Shown one piece after another: positions 1 to 12,672 of a DNA stretch of 64,000 bases. The notes below the pieces were generated by a model, which made no database searches, was not told where the DNA came from, and was given only the letters and a program-made list of their open reading frames with translations. This DNA comes from Phocoena phocoena (lineage: Eukaryota; Chordata; Mammalia; Artiodactyla; Phocoenidae): NCBI RefSeq assembly GCF_963924675.1, contig NC_089236.1, positions 27,489,319 through 27,553,318 of the forward strand, read 5' to 3'. Position 1 is the stretch's first letter. Each line of letters begins with the position of its first letter. A program made the position numbers and the translations under genes.

Positions 1-458
1 CAATTTGGATTTTTTTTTTCTGTGAAATGTCAATTATTTTGCCTGTTATGTCTATTTTACTTACTTATTCTAAGATTTTATTAATAAACTCTGGATACTA
101 AACTTTTTTTGGTTACATGTATTGTACAAAGGTGTTACTAGTTTGAAATGTGTCTTTTTATATTCTTCCCTTACACAAGGTCATGAAGTCATTCAAATGT
201 ACTTTCTTGTATGTTAAACTTTGGCTTTTAATAGTTAAATTTTGCTTATCACTCAAACCTTACAAAGACAGGATAGACACTACAAAATATCTCTCTAACC
301 ATACTGCCAGAGGAACCTTAGTGCTTGCCTATTTGTGTGTTCAGTTTGGCTCTGGGCATGGGTCTCTGGGAAAGATAGGTTTGCTCTATTGGGAGGCATG
401 GAGCTCTGTCTTGGACTAAATGATGCTTGCAGTGTGACTCTTTTCTACTGCTGTGCTC
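1..458. other. AT-rich non-coding stretch, no gene seen
   Basis: No coding signature, known repeat or RNA gene was recognised. The short open frames here have no family resemblance and overlap one another, as expected by chance in AT-rich DNA. Confidence 0.5.
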
Positions 459-460
459 AT

Positions 461-807
461 TTTTTTTCTTTTTTTAAAAAATTATTTATTTATTTTTGGC
501 TGCATTGCTGCGTTCGGGCTTTCTCTAGTTACAGTGAGCGGGGGTTACTCTTTGTTGTAGTGTGCAGGCTTCCCATTGCGGTGGCTTCTCTTGTTGTGGA
601 GCATAGGCTCTAGGTGCACGGACTTCAGTAATTGAGGCACGCAGGTTCAGTAGCTGTGGCTCCTGGGCTGTAGAGTGCAAGGTCAGTAGTTGTGGTGAAT
701 GGGCTTAGTTGCTCTGCGGCATGTGGCATATTCCCAGACCCGGGCTTGAACCTGTGTCCCCTGCATTGGCAGGTGGATTCTTAACCACTGTACCACCAGG
801 GACGTCC
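461..807 (-). mobile_element. tRNA-derived SINE (CHR-1/Bov-tA type), long form
   Basis: The plus strand starts with a T-rich tail and ends in a diverged reverse complement of the SINE head (ACCACCAGGGACGTCC), so the element lies on the minus strand. The tRNA-like B box is visible near 745 as the reverse complement of a GGTTCAAGCC-type motif. The body carries the 'gctgcgttcgggctttctctagtt' type middle, and with it the copy is about 345 bp, longer than the 200-bp CHR copies elsewhere in the window. Possible TSDs (tgctca / tgctct) are too short to trust. Confidence 0.88.
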
Positions 808-3800
808 TCCTATGCTCTATTGAAGTGATGGGTACTCGACTGGGTTGCAAATAAATCAGTTTTTGTTGTTATTTTTTTTTTTTTTTAAGTGGGAGATGAT
901 AAAATGTTGATCCCTGATTGGTAGCAAATCTAAATATTTTATGTTACTTTTTATATGTTAGTGTGCAGGACATCTTGCAATAAGTGTGTTGAGTGAACGA
1001 GGTGACCTGGATGAGTAACAGGTACTTCAGAGAATTTGTCAAAGAGCCATCAGCACACAAGTTAGAATGCCCTGAGAATAAATGGGTTTACTAAGGCAAA
1101 TCTGAAAGGAGGCTGAGAAGAGGCAATCAAAGAGGGGAAAAGAGAAGAACTTAACAAAGAGGGGAAAAGAGAAGAAGCTCACGGAATTTTGGTTTCAAGG
1201 AGGAGGTTATGTTTACAATATAAAATACTCCCTGGAGAATAGATAAATGAGTACTAAGTATTTATTGGATATAGCAACAAAAAATCAGCATCAGTCTTTC
1301 TGAGAGCTTTGTTCAGTGGATGAGTAAAGGATGAAATTGGATATTGCCATGGTGTGGACAATAAATGGGAAAAGATGAAACAGATGAAGGGAAAGGATTT
1401 TTATTTTTTCATGAAGCTTGGCAATGCTAGGTAATAGAGAGGGAAATAAAACTGGAGAGGGCTTGACATATAAGAACAAATGGGAGAGATATGAGGATTT
1501 TTCAAAAATTCAAGAAGAAAAGAAACTATAGGAAAGAATGGGATAAGCTTTAATAATTGGAGTGAAATCCCTGATGTAGCATTCATGGGATCCAGAGAAC
1601 AAGGGGAAGAGTTAGCCTTAGTCACAATGAGAAATTTACTATCATAATTAGAAAAAGAAGTTAGTTGCAATATAACATCACTTTTATAAATGGGGTGTCA
1701 GGAATTTGAAAAAGTTCTTAACTGAGTGGTTCTATATTTCTGAGAAGTAGGAGACAAGATTTTCTGCTGAGAATGAGTAGGAAGGTAATAGAGTAGGACA
1801 GATAAGGAGATAATAAATGGTTTGATTAGATATTATGGAAGATGGAGGAAAACCTTAGAACAGAGAATTTGTGAGCAGGGTAAAATGGCCCTATTGAGCT
1901 CAGAGAACCTTAACATATAGAGGCAATTTTCTGAGGATTTTGTGATTTTCTCCAGTTGGATTCAACTGCCCAGGTAAAGGAACAAAGAAATCATTCTGCT
2001 GGATTGCTTCAGCTTTGGGTTTGCTAAATAGTTTCAAAAATAGAAATTGAAAATGTTCACAAAGACGTGGTTGAAGAAATTGATCAAGGGTTATAGGCTT
2101 AAAAGGAAAAGAGTGAACCTGAGGCAGAAATAAGACCTTATATACAATTGATTGTATATCACAGGACTGAATACAAGTTAGCCTGATGATATAACAATAT
2201 TATTTTTTTTTTTGCATGCACTCACCCATTCTGGTCTACTTCTAGGAAGCACGAGACGATTAGGAAGTGCTAAAGATACAGATATAACTTTTCTGTCAGT
2301 CTGTTTGCTTTGCTTAAGCATGCTCTTTCTAACATCCGTCTAATGGTAGAGTATTTTGTCCATATTTAGAAAATGTGTCATCAGATATTTTCTAAACTAT
2401 TAGTGCTTTTCTTGGACCACTAATCAATGCTATATTGTCCTTAGGTCTTTCATCTGCACGTTTCTGGTGTGACATTTTTAATTTGGGGTTTTCAAGTTCA
2501 TATAACCAAGGATACATATTAGAGGATAGTGCAGTTTTAGGAAATCATTTACCCATTTGATTCACAGAATCTTATAACTGTAAATCAGATTAATGTCACT
2601 TTGGACATTTCTTTGTGAGATCGAATATATTTTAGATATTTATTCTTGTTCAGTATATATTCTCGCTTTTCTCTAAACCCCTTCCCTTGCCGAGTTTTAG
2701 CTGTTTAAGGAAATGCTTCAGAACTCACTGGAAGACACAGATGAGTGTTGAAGGCTTCACATAAGATCATTAAGTTGGTTTGCAGGTCGCTAAGACAGGA
2801 CTCAGCTCATGGCACTGCTGAGAAACTTTGAATGCAGGAGCAAAAGATTTTACCAGCACTGGCCTTCAAGTTCATTAATGTTTCATAGGACCATGCCCTT
2901 GCTGTTTTATGTCAAACATCTTTAGGTTGTGATCCATCCTTCCTACTATTGCCATCTTATTGTGTATGAGCTGAAACAATTCTGATTTTATGTTCTCACT
3001 CTTGCACAGATTCCACTTCACTAGTATAAACAGAGAAGCCTAATGAAAACTATATAATTCTCTGGGGTTGAAAATTTCCCCCATTCTCATTTTGTATCTC
3101 CATCTTTCCAGCAGATTATGAAATATTCAGTATTTTTATCCAAAGACACATTGCTCTTAACATATTTGGCACAGAAGGTTATCTTTAAAATCCCCTCTAA
3201 ATCTCCCAAATTAATCTTCTGTGTATTGAACGCTTGCCAGCTTGGATAGTTATAGGATTAGACATTTTTAAATGATTTTTGACTCTGAAGGTTGTTTGCA
3301 TGCTGTTACCAAATCTGGCTTTGTTTCAGCTTCAGCATCTTCTTTTTCATAAAGGATATGCTGTAAACCTACTAAATGTTTTCATCTAATTTTATAATTA
3401 TCATACCTAGGAAGTACCTTTATTAGAGCTTGGCACTTTGCTGCATATAAAGCCACTGCACCTGTAATTGACTTTAACTAAGTGAGTACTAATCCACAAT
3501 ATTTCTTTGGGGCTGGGCTTGCCAGCAGGGAAGGCTCTTTACTATACCTCTTTTTCTCTGATAAAACAAATAAAAGCTTATTTATTCTACATATCAAATT
3601 AGATGTCATAATAAGACAAAGTTAATTCAACACTCATATGTTGTAACGGGTTATAATAATATTAGTAAATGGGGAATTAAAACTGATCAGAGAGAAAATG
3701 TTAAGAAATAAACACTAAGCCTAATGACAGTAACACACTGCAAAATTTGCACATCATCCTTCAAAGACACTCAGGATGATGGATGCATGTGCCTCATTCA

Positions 3801-5795
3801 TCTTGCTTTATTTCCTAAACTAAATAAAACGATGTATTTCACCTTTTGAGATAAATTTTATCTCAGGTAATTTGGGTATCTTTATTTCATCATTTCTAAC
3901 AAACAAGGTCTGGATCCTCTTGTAACATAAAAGAATTAGTCATCAGAAGGCAAGTGCTCTCAGAATCTATCTGTATAGCATTTTTTCAATAAACATCAAA
4001 TAAATTTAAATGAACATGTATATGTATTATGGTAAACCAAGGAAAACCATTTAGCTACTCAAAAAAGAACTAAAATTAAAACTAAGTAGAAATTGAGAAT
4101 GCACATCAAAATTTTGTTATTTGAGTATTTTATTTCTTGTATACCTAAAAGACATATTTAATAATATTCCCAACTCCTTTACCAGAGCAGATGCTACATC
4201 AGAGAAAAGATGTCTCTTTCACATTTCCATTCAACTTAGAGGGACTAATTTCCCCCAATTTCCCTTCAGCAAGTTTTCCATTACCCTTAGTTTTTAAGCT
4301 TGATTTTTAAACTATGGTTATTTAGCTCTCCTTCTTGAAACAAGTACCTGTAATTGAAACTACTATGCATTGAGCAGTGAAATAAAAGTTTCAAATACAA
4401 TAAAAAAATAATGTCTTACCTTCAAGTAGGTATCCCCAAATGGCTGAGACAGATAAGAAAACTGGTAATTGCAGCACAATATATGGTTTGTGTAATGGGG
4501 TAAATAATGTGATGCTATGAAAGCATAAGACACAGATTTTTAAGCCAAGGTTTTAGGGATCAGGGAAAGGTTACTGAAGAGATGAAGTCTTTGCTGAATT
4601 CTGCAGTAGGAGGCCAGGTGAGTGAGGGCCAATTCTGACAGATAAAACATGTAAAAAATCTAAAGGCAAAAAAGATTAGGAAAACGGTGTGTACAACTGG
4701 CTAGTTAGCAGAGAGTTGTGCCTCTTATTGAGATGGGGATCAATCCACTGCAGCATAAAAAAAAAAGTGAACATTTATTAAAAATATTTCAGCTTGAAAG
4801 CATTTAGAATGTGAGAGTCATGGAGTCTCAAATCCCATGATGCTATACCTGAAGTAGAAAAAAGAATAGTGGAAAAGGTATACTGTTTCTAACTTACCTA
4901 TTTACATGAATAACATACATATGTGTTACTACTTTCCAGCACACCAATTTCCTCTCTCTCCTTTATGGAATATGCATCTCCAACTTACAAGCATTTTGCT
5001 CACGCTATGTCTTTCCAAAGTCTACCTAGAAAACTAGCATTACTTCTCTCAGAAAATGCATGTTCAATGTTCTTCTTAGACTTAGGTCTACTTCTAACTC
5101 ATCCATTAATGAACTTTTCACTCTCACAGACAAGAACTTTGTTTTCTTTTTCTCTCTTTCTGTTTCTATCCTGCCAAGTGGGAAAGGACATGACTTATAG
5201 ATGTACTGCATCTACATAGGCATTAAGCTATGCACTGATAATATAGAGTAGAAAATTATGAGAAACCTTAGTCTTAGATGGTCACTTTCAGCTATGAGGT
5301 AAGAAGTGAGGCATATATCCAGATTACTGAAGAGGTTTAAAATTTTTTCCTGCTTGGAGCTCTAGGACTGGGAACATCTGTTAAGGAAATGAGGCTGGCA
5401 TTTGAAAAATATTCTCCAAGCTATGTTAATTTATACTTTGTAGATTAAACGCCTTCCACACTTTGATATCCACTGCTTCTGAGCTGCAGAGTTTTGTAGA
5501 GCTATGTTCAAAAGGTCATAAACTTAGACGGTAAATAATAGGGAGAAACGACAATTTGGAGTAAACATTTAACGGTCATAATCTAACATTTATTTTTGGA
5601 TCAAAGCAAAGTAGGATGTCGTTAGAGGTCTGTGAAGAAAGAGGTAACATGAATAGCTGTTTTAGGTGTGATGTAAAATGCAGTAAGAAAATGAGGATAC
5701 TGAAGTTTTGAGAAGTTATATGACAAAGATAGACCTCACCCATGGAAAAAGCTATCAATTCATGAACTATAAAATATCATAGCAGGTATATGAAA
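808..5795. other. About 5 kb of mostly unique AT-rich DNA
   Basis: No gene or young repeat was recognised. A 22-bp sequence is perfectly duplicated at 1128-1149 and 1155-1176. The stretch near 4540-4650 (a 'gaagagatgaagtctttgctgaattctg' type sequence) loosely resembles an ancient mammalian repeat that I cannot name. The open frames near 1291-1670 and 4923-5219 have no recognisable protein content. Confidence 0.45.
1128..1176. repeat. 22-bp direct tandem repeat, two copies, 27-bp period
   Basis: The 22-base purine-rich unit beginning CAAAGAGGGGAAAAGAGAAG occurs at 1128-1149 and again, without a mismatch, at 1155-1176, separated by CTTAA. This is probably a local slippage or tandem duplication of recent age. 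Confidence 0.85.
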
Positions 5796-5799
5796 GCAA

Positions 5800-5915
5800 A
5801 GTGAAATGAATTTGAATTCCAGAAAAAATTTAATTTGAATGTCAGTTCTTTATTTATATTCTGTGTGACCATCGGCAAGTCATATTACTACTCTGAGTCT
5901 GCTTTCAAATATTTT
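5800..5915 (+). mobile_element. MIR SINE fragment (probable)
   Basis: The segment 'tctgtgtgaccatcggcaagtcatattacta' matches the conserved MIR core, in which a tGTGACCttGGgCAAGTcA motif is diagnostic. Both ends are eroded. It is cut off on the right by the L1 that starts near 5946. Confidence 0.55.
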
Positions 5916-5945
5916 AAATATATTAGATATAAATGTACTTCACTT

Positions 5946-7392
5946 CAGAAATAAACCCATGCACCTATGATCAATTAATCTATGACAAAGGAGGCAAGAT
6001 TACACGATGGAGAAAAGTCAGTCTCTTCAATAAGTGGTGCTGGGAAAACTGGACCGCTACATGTAAAAAAATGAAATTAGAACATTTTCTCACACCATAT
6101 ACAAAAAAAAAACTCTCAAAATGGATTAAAGACATACATGTAATACTGGATAGTATAAAACTCTTTGAGAAAAACATGGGCAGAACAGTCTTTTACATAA
6201 ATTGCAGCAATATCTTTTTGGGTCCACCTCCTAGAGTAATGGAAATAAAAACAAAAATTAACAGATGGGACCTAATTAAACTTAAAAGGTTGTGCACAGC
6301 AAAGGAAACCATAAATAAAATGAAAAGACATTCTACAGAATGGGAGAAAATATTTGCAAATCATGTGACCAACAATGGATTAATTTCCAAAATATACAAA
6401 GAGCTCAATCTGGATATACACCTCAATTTTAAAAGAAAACTGAAAAACAAACAACCCAATCAAAAAATGGGCAGAAGATCTAAATAGACATTTCTGAAAA
6501 GAAGACATACAGATGGCCCAAAGGAACACGAAAAAATGCTCAACATTGCTAACTATTAGAGAAATGCAAATTAAAACTACAATGAGGTGTCACCTTACTT
6601 GCTATCATCAAAAAGTCTACAAATAATAGATGCTGGAGAGGCTGTGGAGAAGAAGGAATCCTCCTACACTGTTGGTGGGAATATAAATTGGTGCAACCAC
6701 TATGGAGAATGATATGGAGATTCCTTAAAAAAACTAAAAATAGAGTTACCATATGATCCTGCAATCCCACTCCTGGGCATATATCTGGATAAAATCATAA
6801 TTCAAAAAATACATGCACTCTGTGTTCATTGCAGCCTTATTTACAATAGCCAAGACATGGAAGCAACCTAAATTCCATCGACAAATGAATGGATAAAGAA
6901 GTTGTGGTACATATATACAATGGAATATTACTCACCCATAAAAAGAACAAAATAATGCCATTTACAGCAACATGGATGGACCTGGAGATTATCATATTAA
7001 GTGATGTAGGTCAGACAGAGAAAGAAAAATATCATATGATATTGTTTATATGTGGAATCTAAAAAGAAAAAGATGATAAAAATGAACTTATTTACAAAAC
7101 AGAAACAGACTCACAGACTTAGAGAATGAAGTTATGGTTACCAAAGGGGAAGGTAGGGGAGAGGGATAAATTAGGAGGATATGAGTAACATACACATAGT
7201 ACTATATATAAAATAGATAACCAACAAGCACAGGGAACTATATTCAATATTTTAGTATAATCTATAAGGGAAAAGAATCTGAAAGAGAATATATATACAT
7301 AAATATATGTATTATATATATAAAATATAACTGCGCTGTACACCTGAAACTAATGACATTGTAAATCAACTATACTTCAATAAAAATGTACC
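5946..7392 (+). mobile_element. 5'-truncated L1 (old L1M-type), ORF2 C-terminus plus 3' UTR
   Basis: An open frame at 5933-6487 encodes the ORF2 C-terminal region with motifs seen directly, such as NKWCWENWTATCKKMKLEH, KWIKDIHV and [20 protein letters not shown]. The reading then breaks into frames for the cysteine-rich terminus (CWRGCGE-like, about 6630; [14 protein letters not shown], about 6665) and [14 protein letters not shown] (about 6895). A non-coding 3' UTR follows and ends in the typical 'aactatacttcaataaaaa' near 7385. Stops and frameshifts show it is dead. The 5' flank (aaatgtactt, 5932) and 3' flank (aaatgtacc, 7384) may be a worn TSD. A TA-rich run lies at about 7289-7330. Confidence 0.9.
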
Positions 7393-7689
7393 ACATTTTA
7401 TTTGATTAATATTAAAATCAGATCATGGATGTTGAAGAAATGGGAGTTTTTATTATTATTTTATTTCCAGTATCATATAAAATAGGACCATGCTAAGAAC
7501 TATGGACATTACAAAAGGTATAAAAGTTATGAATTGTTTTGCACAACTTAAAATCTGCTTGTGGAGACTCAATGCAGATAAAACTTCTAATCCTATTTTA
7601 AAAATATGTTCAAGTATGTGACACTGTAAAGATGCCTGTAGTAGCACCTAGATCTTACCTTGAACATTCGTTTTCTCTATAACCTACAG
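7393..7689. other. Unique stretch between L1 and MIR
   Basis: Nothing recognised. The minus-strand open frame at 7456-7647 has no recognisable protein content. Confidence 0.4.
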
Positions 7690-7852
7690 GAATCTGAAAA
7701 GGGGACATTTTCCCTTTTCTAAAGAGGAGAAAATTAGAGTTTAGAGACATGAGGTATTTTGCATTTGGTCACATAACTATGAACTTGGGAGTCTAGGATT
7801 TGAACTAGAGACCATCTGCTTTCACAGCCTACCACTTTCCACTATAACATAT
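7690..7852 (-). mobile_element. MIR SINE fragment
   Basis: The plus strand reads 'tttggtcacataactatgaacttgggagtctaggatttgaactagagaccatctgctt', the reverse complement of MIR (GGATTTGAAC is the tRNA-derived B-box region). The adjoining L1 begins about 20 bp to the right. Confidence 0.7.
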
Positions 7853-8244
7853 GCCCCAAATAATTGTTTGTGGTTTTTTTTTTTTAATATCTTTATTGGA
7901 GTATAATTGCTTTACAATAGTGTGTTAATTTCTGCTTTATAATAAAGTGAATCAGCTATACATATACATATATCCCCATATCTCCTCCCTCTTGTGTCTT
8001 CCTCCCACGCCCCCAACCCACCCCTCTAGGTGGTCACAAAGTACCGAGATGATCTCCCTGTGCTATGTGGCTGCTTCTCACTACCTATCTGTTTTACATT
8101 TGGTAGTGTATATATATCAATGATACTCTCTCACTTCGTCCCAGCTTACCCTTCCCCCTCCGCATGTCCTCAAGTCCATTCTTTACATTTGCATCTTTAT
8201 TCCTATCCTGTCCCTATGTTCTTCATAACCATTTTTTTTTAGAT

Positions 8245-11200
8245 TCCATATATGTATGTTAGCATACGATATTTGTATTTCTCGTTCTGACTTACTTCAC
8301 TCTGTATGACAGACTCTAGGTCCATCTACCTCACTACAAATAACTCAGTTTTGTTTCTTTTTATGGCTGAGTAATATTCCATTGTATATATGTGCCACAT
8401 CTTCTTTATCCATTCATCTGTCATTAGACACCTAGGTTGCTTCCATGTCCTGGCTATTGTAAATAGAGCTGTAATGAATATTGTGGTACACGACTCTTTT
8501 TGAATTATGGTTTTCTCACAATATATGCCCAGTAGTGGGATTGCTGGGTTGTATGGTACTTCTATTTTTAGATTTTTCAGGAAACTGCATAATGTTCTCC
8601 ATAGTGACTGTATCAATTTACATTCCCACCAACAGTGCAAGAGGCTTCCCTTTTCTCCACACCCTCTACATCATTTACTGTTTGTAGATAGTTTGATAAT
8701 AGCCATTCTGACCAGTGTTAGGTGATACCTCATTGTAGTTTTCATCTGCATTTCTCTAATGATTAGTGATGTTGAGCATCCTTCCATGTGTTTGTTAGCA
8801 ATCTGTATAACGTCTTTGAAGAAATGTCTATTTAGGTCTTCTGCACACTTTTGAATTGGGTTATTCGTTTTTTTTTCATATTGAGCCGCATGAGCTGCCT
8901 GTAAATTTTGGAGATTAATCCATTGTCAGTTGCTTTTTTGCAAGTAATTTCTCCTCTTCTGAGAGTTGTCTTTTCGTCTTGTTTATGGTTTCCTTTGCTG
9001 CACAAAGATTTTAAGTTTCATTAGGTCCCATTTGTTTATTTTTGTTTTTATTTCCATTTCTTTAAGAGGTGGGTCAAAAAGGATCTTGCTGTGATTTATG
9101 TCACAGAGTGTTCTGCCTATGTTTTCCTCTAAGAGTTTTATAGTGTCTGGCCTTATATTTAGGTCTTTAATCCATTTTGAGTTTATTTTTGTGTATTGTG
9201 TTAGGAAGGGTTCTAATTTCATTCTTTTACATGTAGCTGTCCAGCTTTCCCAGCACCACTTATTAAAGAGTCTGCCTTTTCTCTATTGTATATTCTTGCC
9301 TACTTTAACAAAAATAAGGTGACATTATAAGCATGGGTTTATCTCTGGGCTTTCTATCCTGTTCCATTGATCTATATTTCTGATTTTGTGCCAGTACCAT
9401 GCTGTCTTGATTACTATAGGTTTGTAATGTAGTCTGAAGTCAATGAGTCTGATTCTTCCAGCTCCTTTTTCTTTCTCAGGATTGCTTTGGCTATTCGGAG
9501 TCTTTTTTGTTTCCATACAAATTGTGAAAATTTTTGTTCTAGTCTTTGAAAAATGCCATTGGTAGTTTGATAGGGATTGCATTGAATCTGTAGATTGCTT
9601 TGAGTAGTATGATCATTTTCATAATGTTGATCCTTCCAATTCAAGAACATGGTATATCTTCCTCTTTAATTTCTTTCATCAGTGTCTTACAGTTTTCTGC
9701 ATACAGGTCTTTTGTCTCCTTAGGTAGGTTTATTCCTAGGTATTTTATTCTTTTTGTTGCAATGGTAAATGGGAGTGTTTCCTTAATTTTTCTTTCAGAG
9801 TTTTCATCATTGGTGTATAGGAATGCAAGAGATTTCTGTACATTAATTTTGTATCCTGCTACTTTACCAAATTCATTGATTAGCTCTAGTAGTTTTCCGG
9901 TAGAGTTTTTAGGATTTCCTATGTATAGTATCATGTCATCTGCAAACAGTGACAGATTTAGTTCTTCTTTTTAGATTTGGATTCCTTTTATTTCTTTTTC
10001 TTCTCTGATTGCTGTGGTTAAAACTTCCAAAAGTATGTTAAAAAATAGTGGTGAGAGTGGGCAACCTTGTCTTGTTCCTGATCTTAGTGGAAATGATTTC
10101 AGTTTTTCACCATTGAGAACAATGTTGGCTGTGGGTTTGCCATATATGGTCTTTATTATGTTGAGGTAAGTTCCCTCTATGCCTTCTTTCTGGAGGGTTT
10201 TTATCATAAATGGGTGTTGAATTTTGTTGAAAGCTTTTTCTGCCTCTATTGAGATGATCATATGGTTTTCATCCTTTAGTTTGTTAATATGGTGTATCCC
10301 ATTGATTGATTTGTGTACATTGAAGAATCCTTGCATTTCTGTGATAAACCCCACCTGATCATGGTGTGTGATCTTTTTAATGTGTTATTGGATTCTGTTT
10401 GCTAGTACTTTGTTGAGGATTTTTGCATTTATATTCATCAGTGATATTGGCCTGCAGTTTTCTTTCTTTGTAACATCTTTGCCTGGTTTTGGTGTCAGGG
10501 TGATGGTGGTCTCATGAAATGAGTTTGGGAGTGTTCCTCATTCTGCTATATTTTGGATGAGTTTGAGAAGGATAAGTATTAGCTCTTCTCTAAATGTTTG
10601 ATAGAATTCACCTATGGAGCCATCCAGCTTTTGTTTGTTGGAAGATTTTTAATCACATTCTCAATTTCAGTGCTTGTGATTGGTCTCTTTATATTTTCTA
10701 TTTCTTCCTGGTTCAGTCTCAGAAGGCTGTGATTTTCTAAGAATTTGTTCATTTCTTCCAGGTTGTCCATTTTATTGGCATAGAATTGCTTGTAGTAATC
10801 TTTCATGATCCTTGGTTTTTCTGCAGTGTCAGTTGTTCTCCTTTTTCATTTCTACTTCTATTGATTTGAGTCTTCTCCCTTTTTTTCTTGATGAGTCTGG
10901 CTGATGGTTTATCAATTTTGTCTATCTTCTCAAAGAACCAGCTTTTAGTTTTATTGATCTTTGCTATTGTTTCCAACATTTCTTTTTCATTTATTTCTTA
11001 CCTGATGTTTATGATTTCTTTCCTTCTGCTAACTTTGGAGTTTTTTTGTTATTATTTTTCTAATTGCTTTAGATGTAATTTTAGGTTGTTTATTTGAGAT
11101 GTTTCTTCTTTCTTGAGGTAGGATTGTTTTGCTATAAACTTCCCTCTTAGAACTGCTTTTGTTGTATCTCATAGGTTTTGGGTCATCATGTTTTCATTGT

Positions 11201-12175
11201 CATTTGTTTCTAGGTATTTTCTGATTTCCACTTTGATTTCTTCAGTGATCTCTTCGTTATTAAGTATTGTATTGTTGAGCCTCCATGAGTTGTTTTTTTT
11301 TTTTTTTAGTACACGGGCCTCTCACTGTTGTGGAGCACAGTATCCAGATGCGCAGGCGCAGTGGCTATGGTTCATGGGCCCTGCTGCTCCATGGCATGTG
11401 GGATCTTCCCGGACCAGGGTACGAACCCATATCCCCTGCATTGGCAGGTGGACTCTCAACAACTGCACCACCAGGGGAGTCCAACGGGTTTGTATTTTTT
11501 ACAGACATTTTCCTGTAATTTTTATCTAGTGTCATAGCCTTATGATTGGAAAAGATACTTGATACAATTTCAATTGTCTTACATTTACCAAGGCTTGATT
11601 TGTGACCCAAGATATGATCTATCCTGGAGAATATTGCATGAGCACTTGAGAAGAAAGTGTATTCTGTTGTTTTTGGGTGGAATGTCCGATAAATATCAAT
11701 TAAGTCCATCCTGTTTAGTGTATCATTTAAAGCTGGGGTTTCCTTATTTATTTTCATTTTGGGCAATCTGTCTATTTGTGAAAGTGTGGTGTTAAAGTCC
11801 CCTACTATGATTGTGTTACTGCTGATTTCCCCTTTTATGGCTGTTAGCATTTGCCTTATGTATTGAGGTGCTTCTATGTTGGGCACATATATATTGACAA
11901 TTGTTATATCTTCTTCTGGGGTTGATCCCTTGATCATTATGTAGTGTCCTTCTTTGTCTCTTGTAATAGTCTTTATTTGAAAATCTATTTTTTTTTTGAT
12001 ATGGGAATTTTTACTTCAGCTTTCTTTTGATTTCCATTTGCATGTGATATCTTTTTTCCATCCCCTCATTTTCAGTCTGTAGGTGTCCCTAGGTCTGAAG
12101 TGGGTCTCTTGTAGATAGCATATATATGGGTCTTGTTTTTGTATCCATTCAGAGGGAGTATGTCTTTTGGTTGGA
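8245..12175 (-). pseudogene. L1 ORF2 (endonuclease-reverse transcriptase), broken
   Basis: In an active L1, ORF2p nicks target DNA with its APE-type endonuclease and copies L1 RNA at the nick. Endonuclease sequence is visible in the frame at 11365-11937, with TIVNIYVPNIEAPQYIRQ, IIVGDFNTTLSQIDR and the SRIDHILGHKSSLGKCK segment. The RT region shows [20 protein letters not shown] (9971-10354) and the catalytic FADD box as LFADDMILY at 9923-9949, still intact. The C-terminal part (8326-8640) shows LIQSLWRT, IPLLGIY and [18 protein letters not shown]. The frame is split into at least eight pieces and the SINE at 11293-11482 interrupts the endonuclease-RT linker. Confidence 0.9.
11293..11482 (-). 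mobile_element. CHR SINE inserted in the L1 ORF2
   Basis: It begins with a T15 tail (11293-11307) and ends in a variant of the reverse-complement head (CACCACCAGGGGAGTCC). The arrangement matches the other CHR copies except for a short internal deletion: the usual GGCCTCTCC segment is missing near 11330. L1 sequence continues on both sides, so it landed after the L1. Candidate TSD fragments are atgagttg on the left and cgggtttg on the right, both degraded. Confidence 0.92.
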
Positions 12176-12204
12176 GCATTTAAACCATTTACATTTAACT
12201 ATAA

Positions 12205-12672
12205 TCTCTTAAAATATTTTGTCAGTCCCTTTCTTTTTCTCTTCTTCTTCTAGGACCCCTATAATTCGAACATTGGTTCATTTATTATTGTCCTAGAGGT
12301 CTCTGAGGCTGTCATCAATTTTTTTCATTCTTTTTTCTTTATTCTGCTCTGCAGTAGTTATTTACACTCTTTTATCTTCCATGTCACTAATCAGTTCTTC
12401 TATCTGTTATTCTGCTATTGATTCCATCTAGGGAATTTTTAATTTCATTTATTTTGTTGTTCATCATTGTTTGTTTGCTCTTTAGTTTTCCTATGTCCTT
12501 GTTAAACATTTCTTGTATTTTCTCCATCCTATTTCCATGATTTTGGATCATCTTGACTATGATTATTCTGAATTCTTTTTCAGGTAGTTGCCTATTTCCT
12601 CTTCATTTATTTTGTCTGGTGAGTTTTTACCTTGTTCCTTTATCTACTGTGTGTTTCTCTGTCTTCTCATTT
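12205..12672 (-). pseudogene. L1 ORF1 N-terminal half, C-terminal half deleted
   Basis: ORF1p is the L1 RNA-binding trimer: a coiled coil followed by an RRM and a C-terminal domain. Only the N-terminal and coiled-coil part remains here, aligning with the second L1 copy at about 44275-44754. The roughly 508 bp that in the second copy lie between 43767 and 44275 are absent. The junction at 12201-12207 is a shared ATAATCT. The RRM and C-terminal domain are therefore missing, which alone would kill this copy. Confidence 0.75.

Noticed and set aside
5933..6487. 184-codon frame as a host gene
   Set aside because: It is an L1 ORF2 fragment followed by frameshifts and a 3' UTR.
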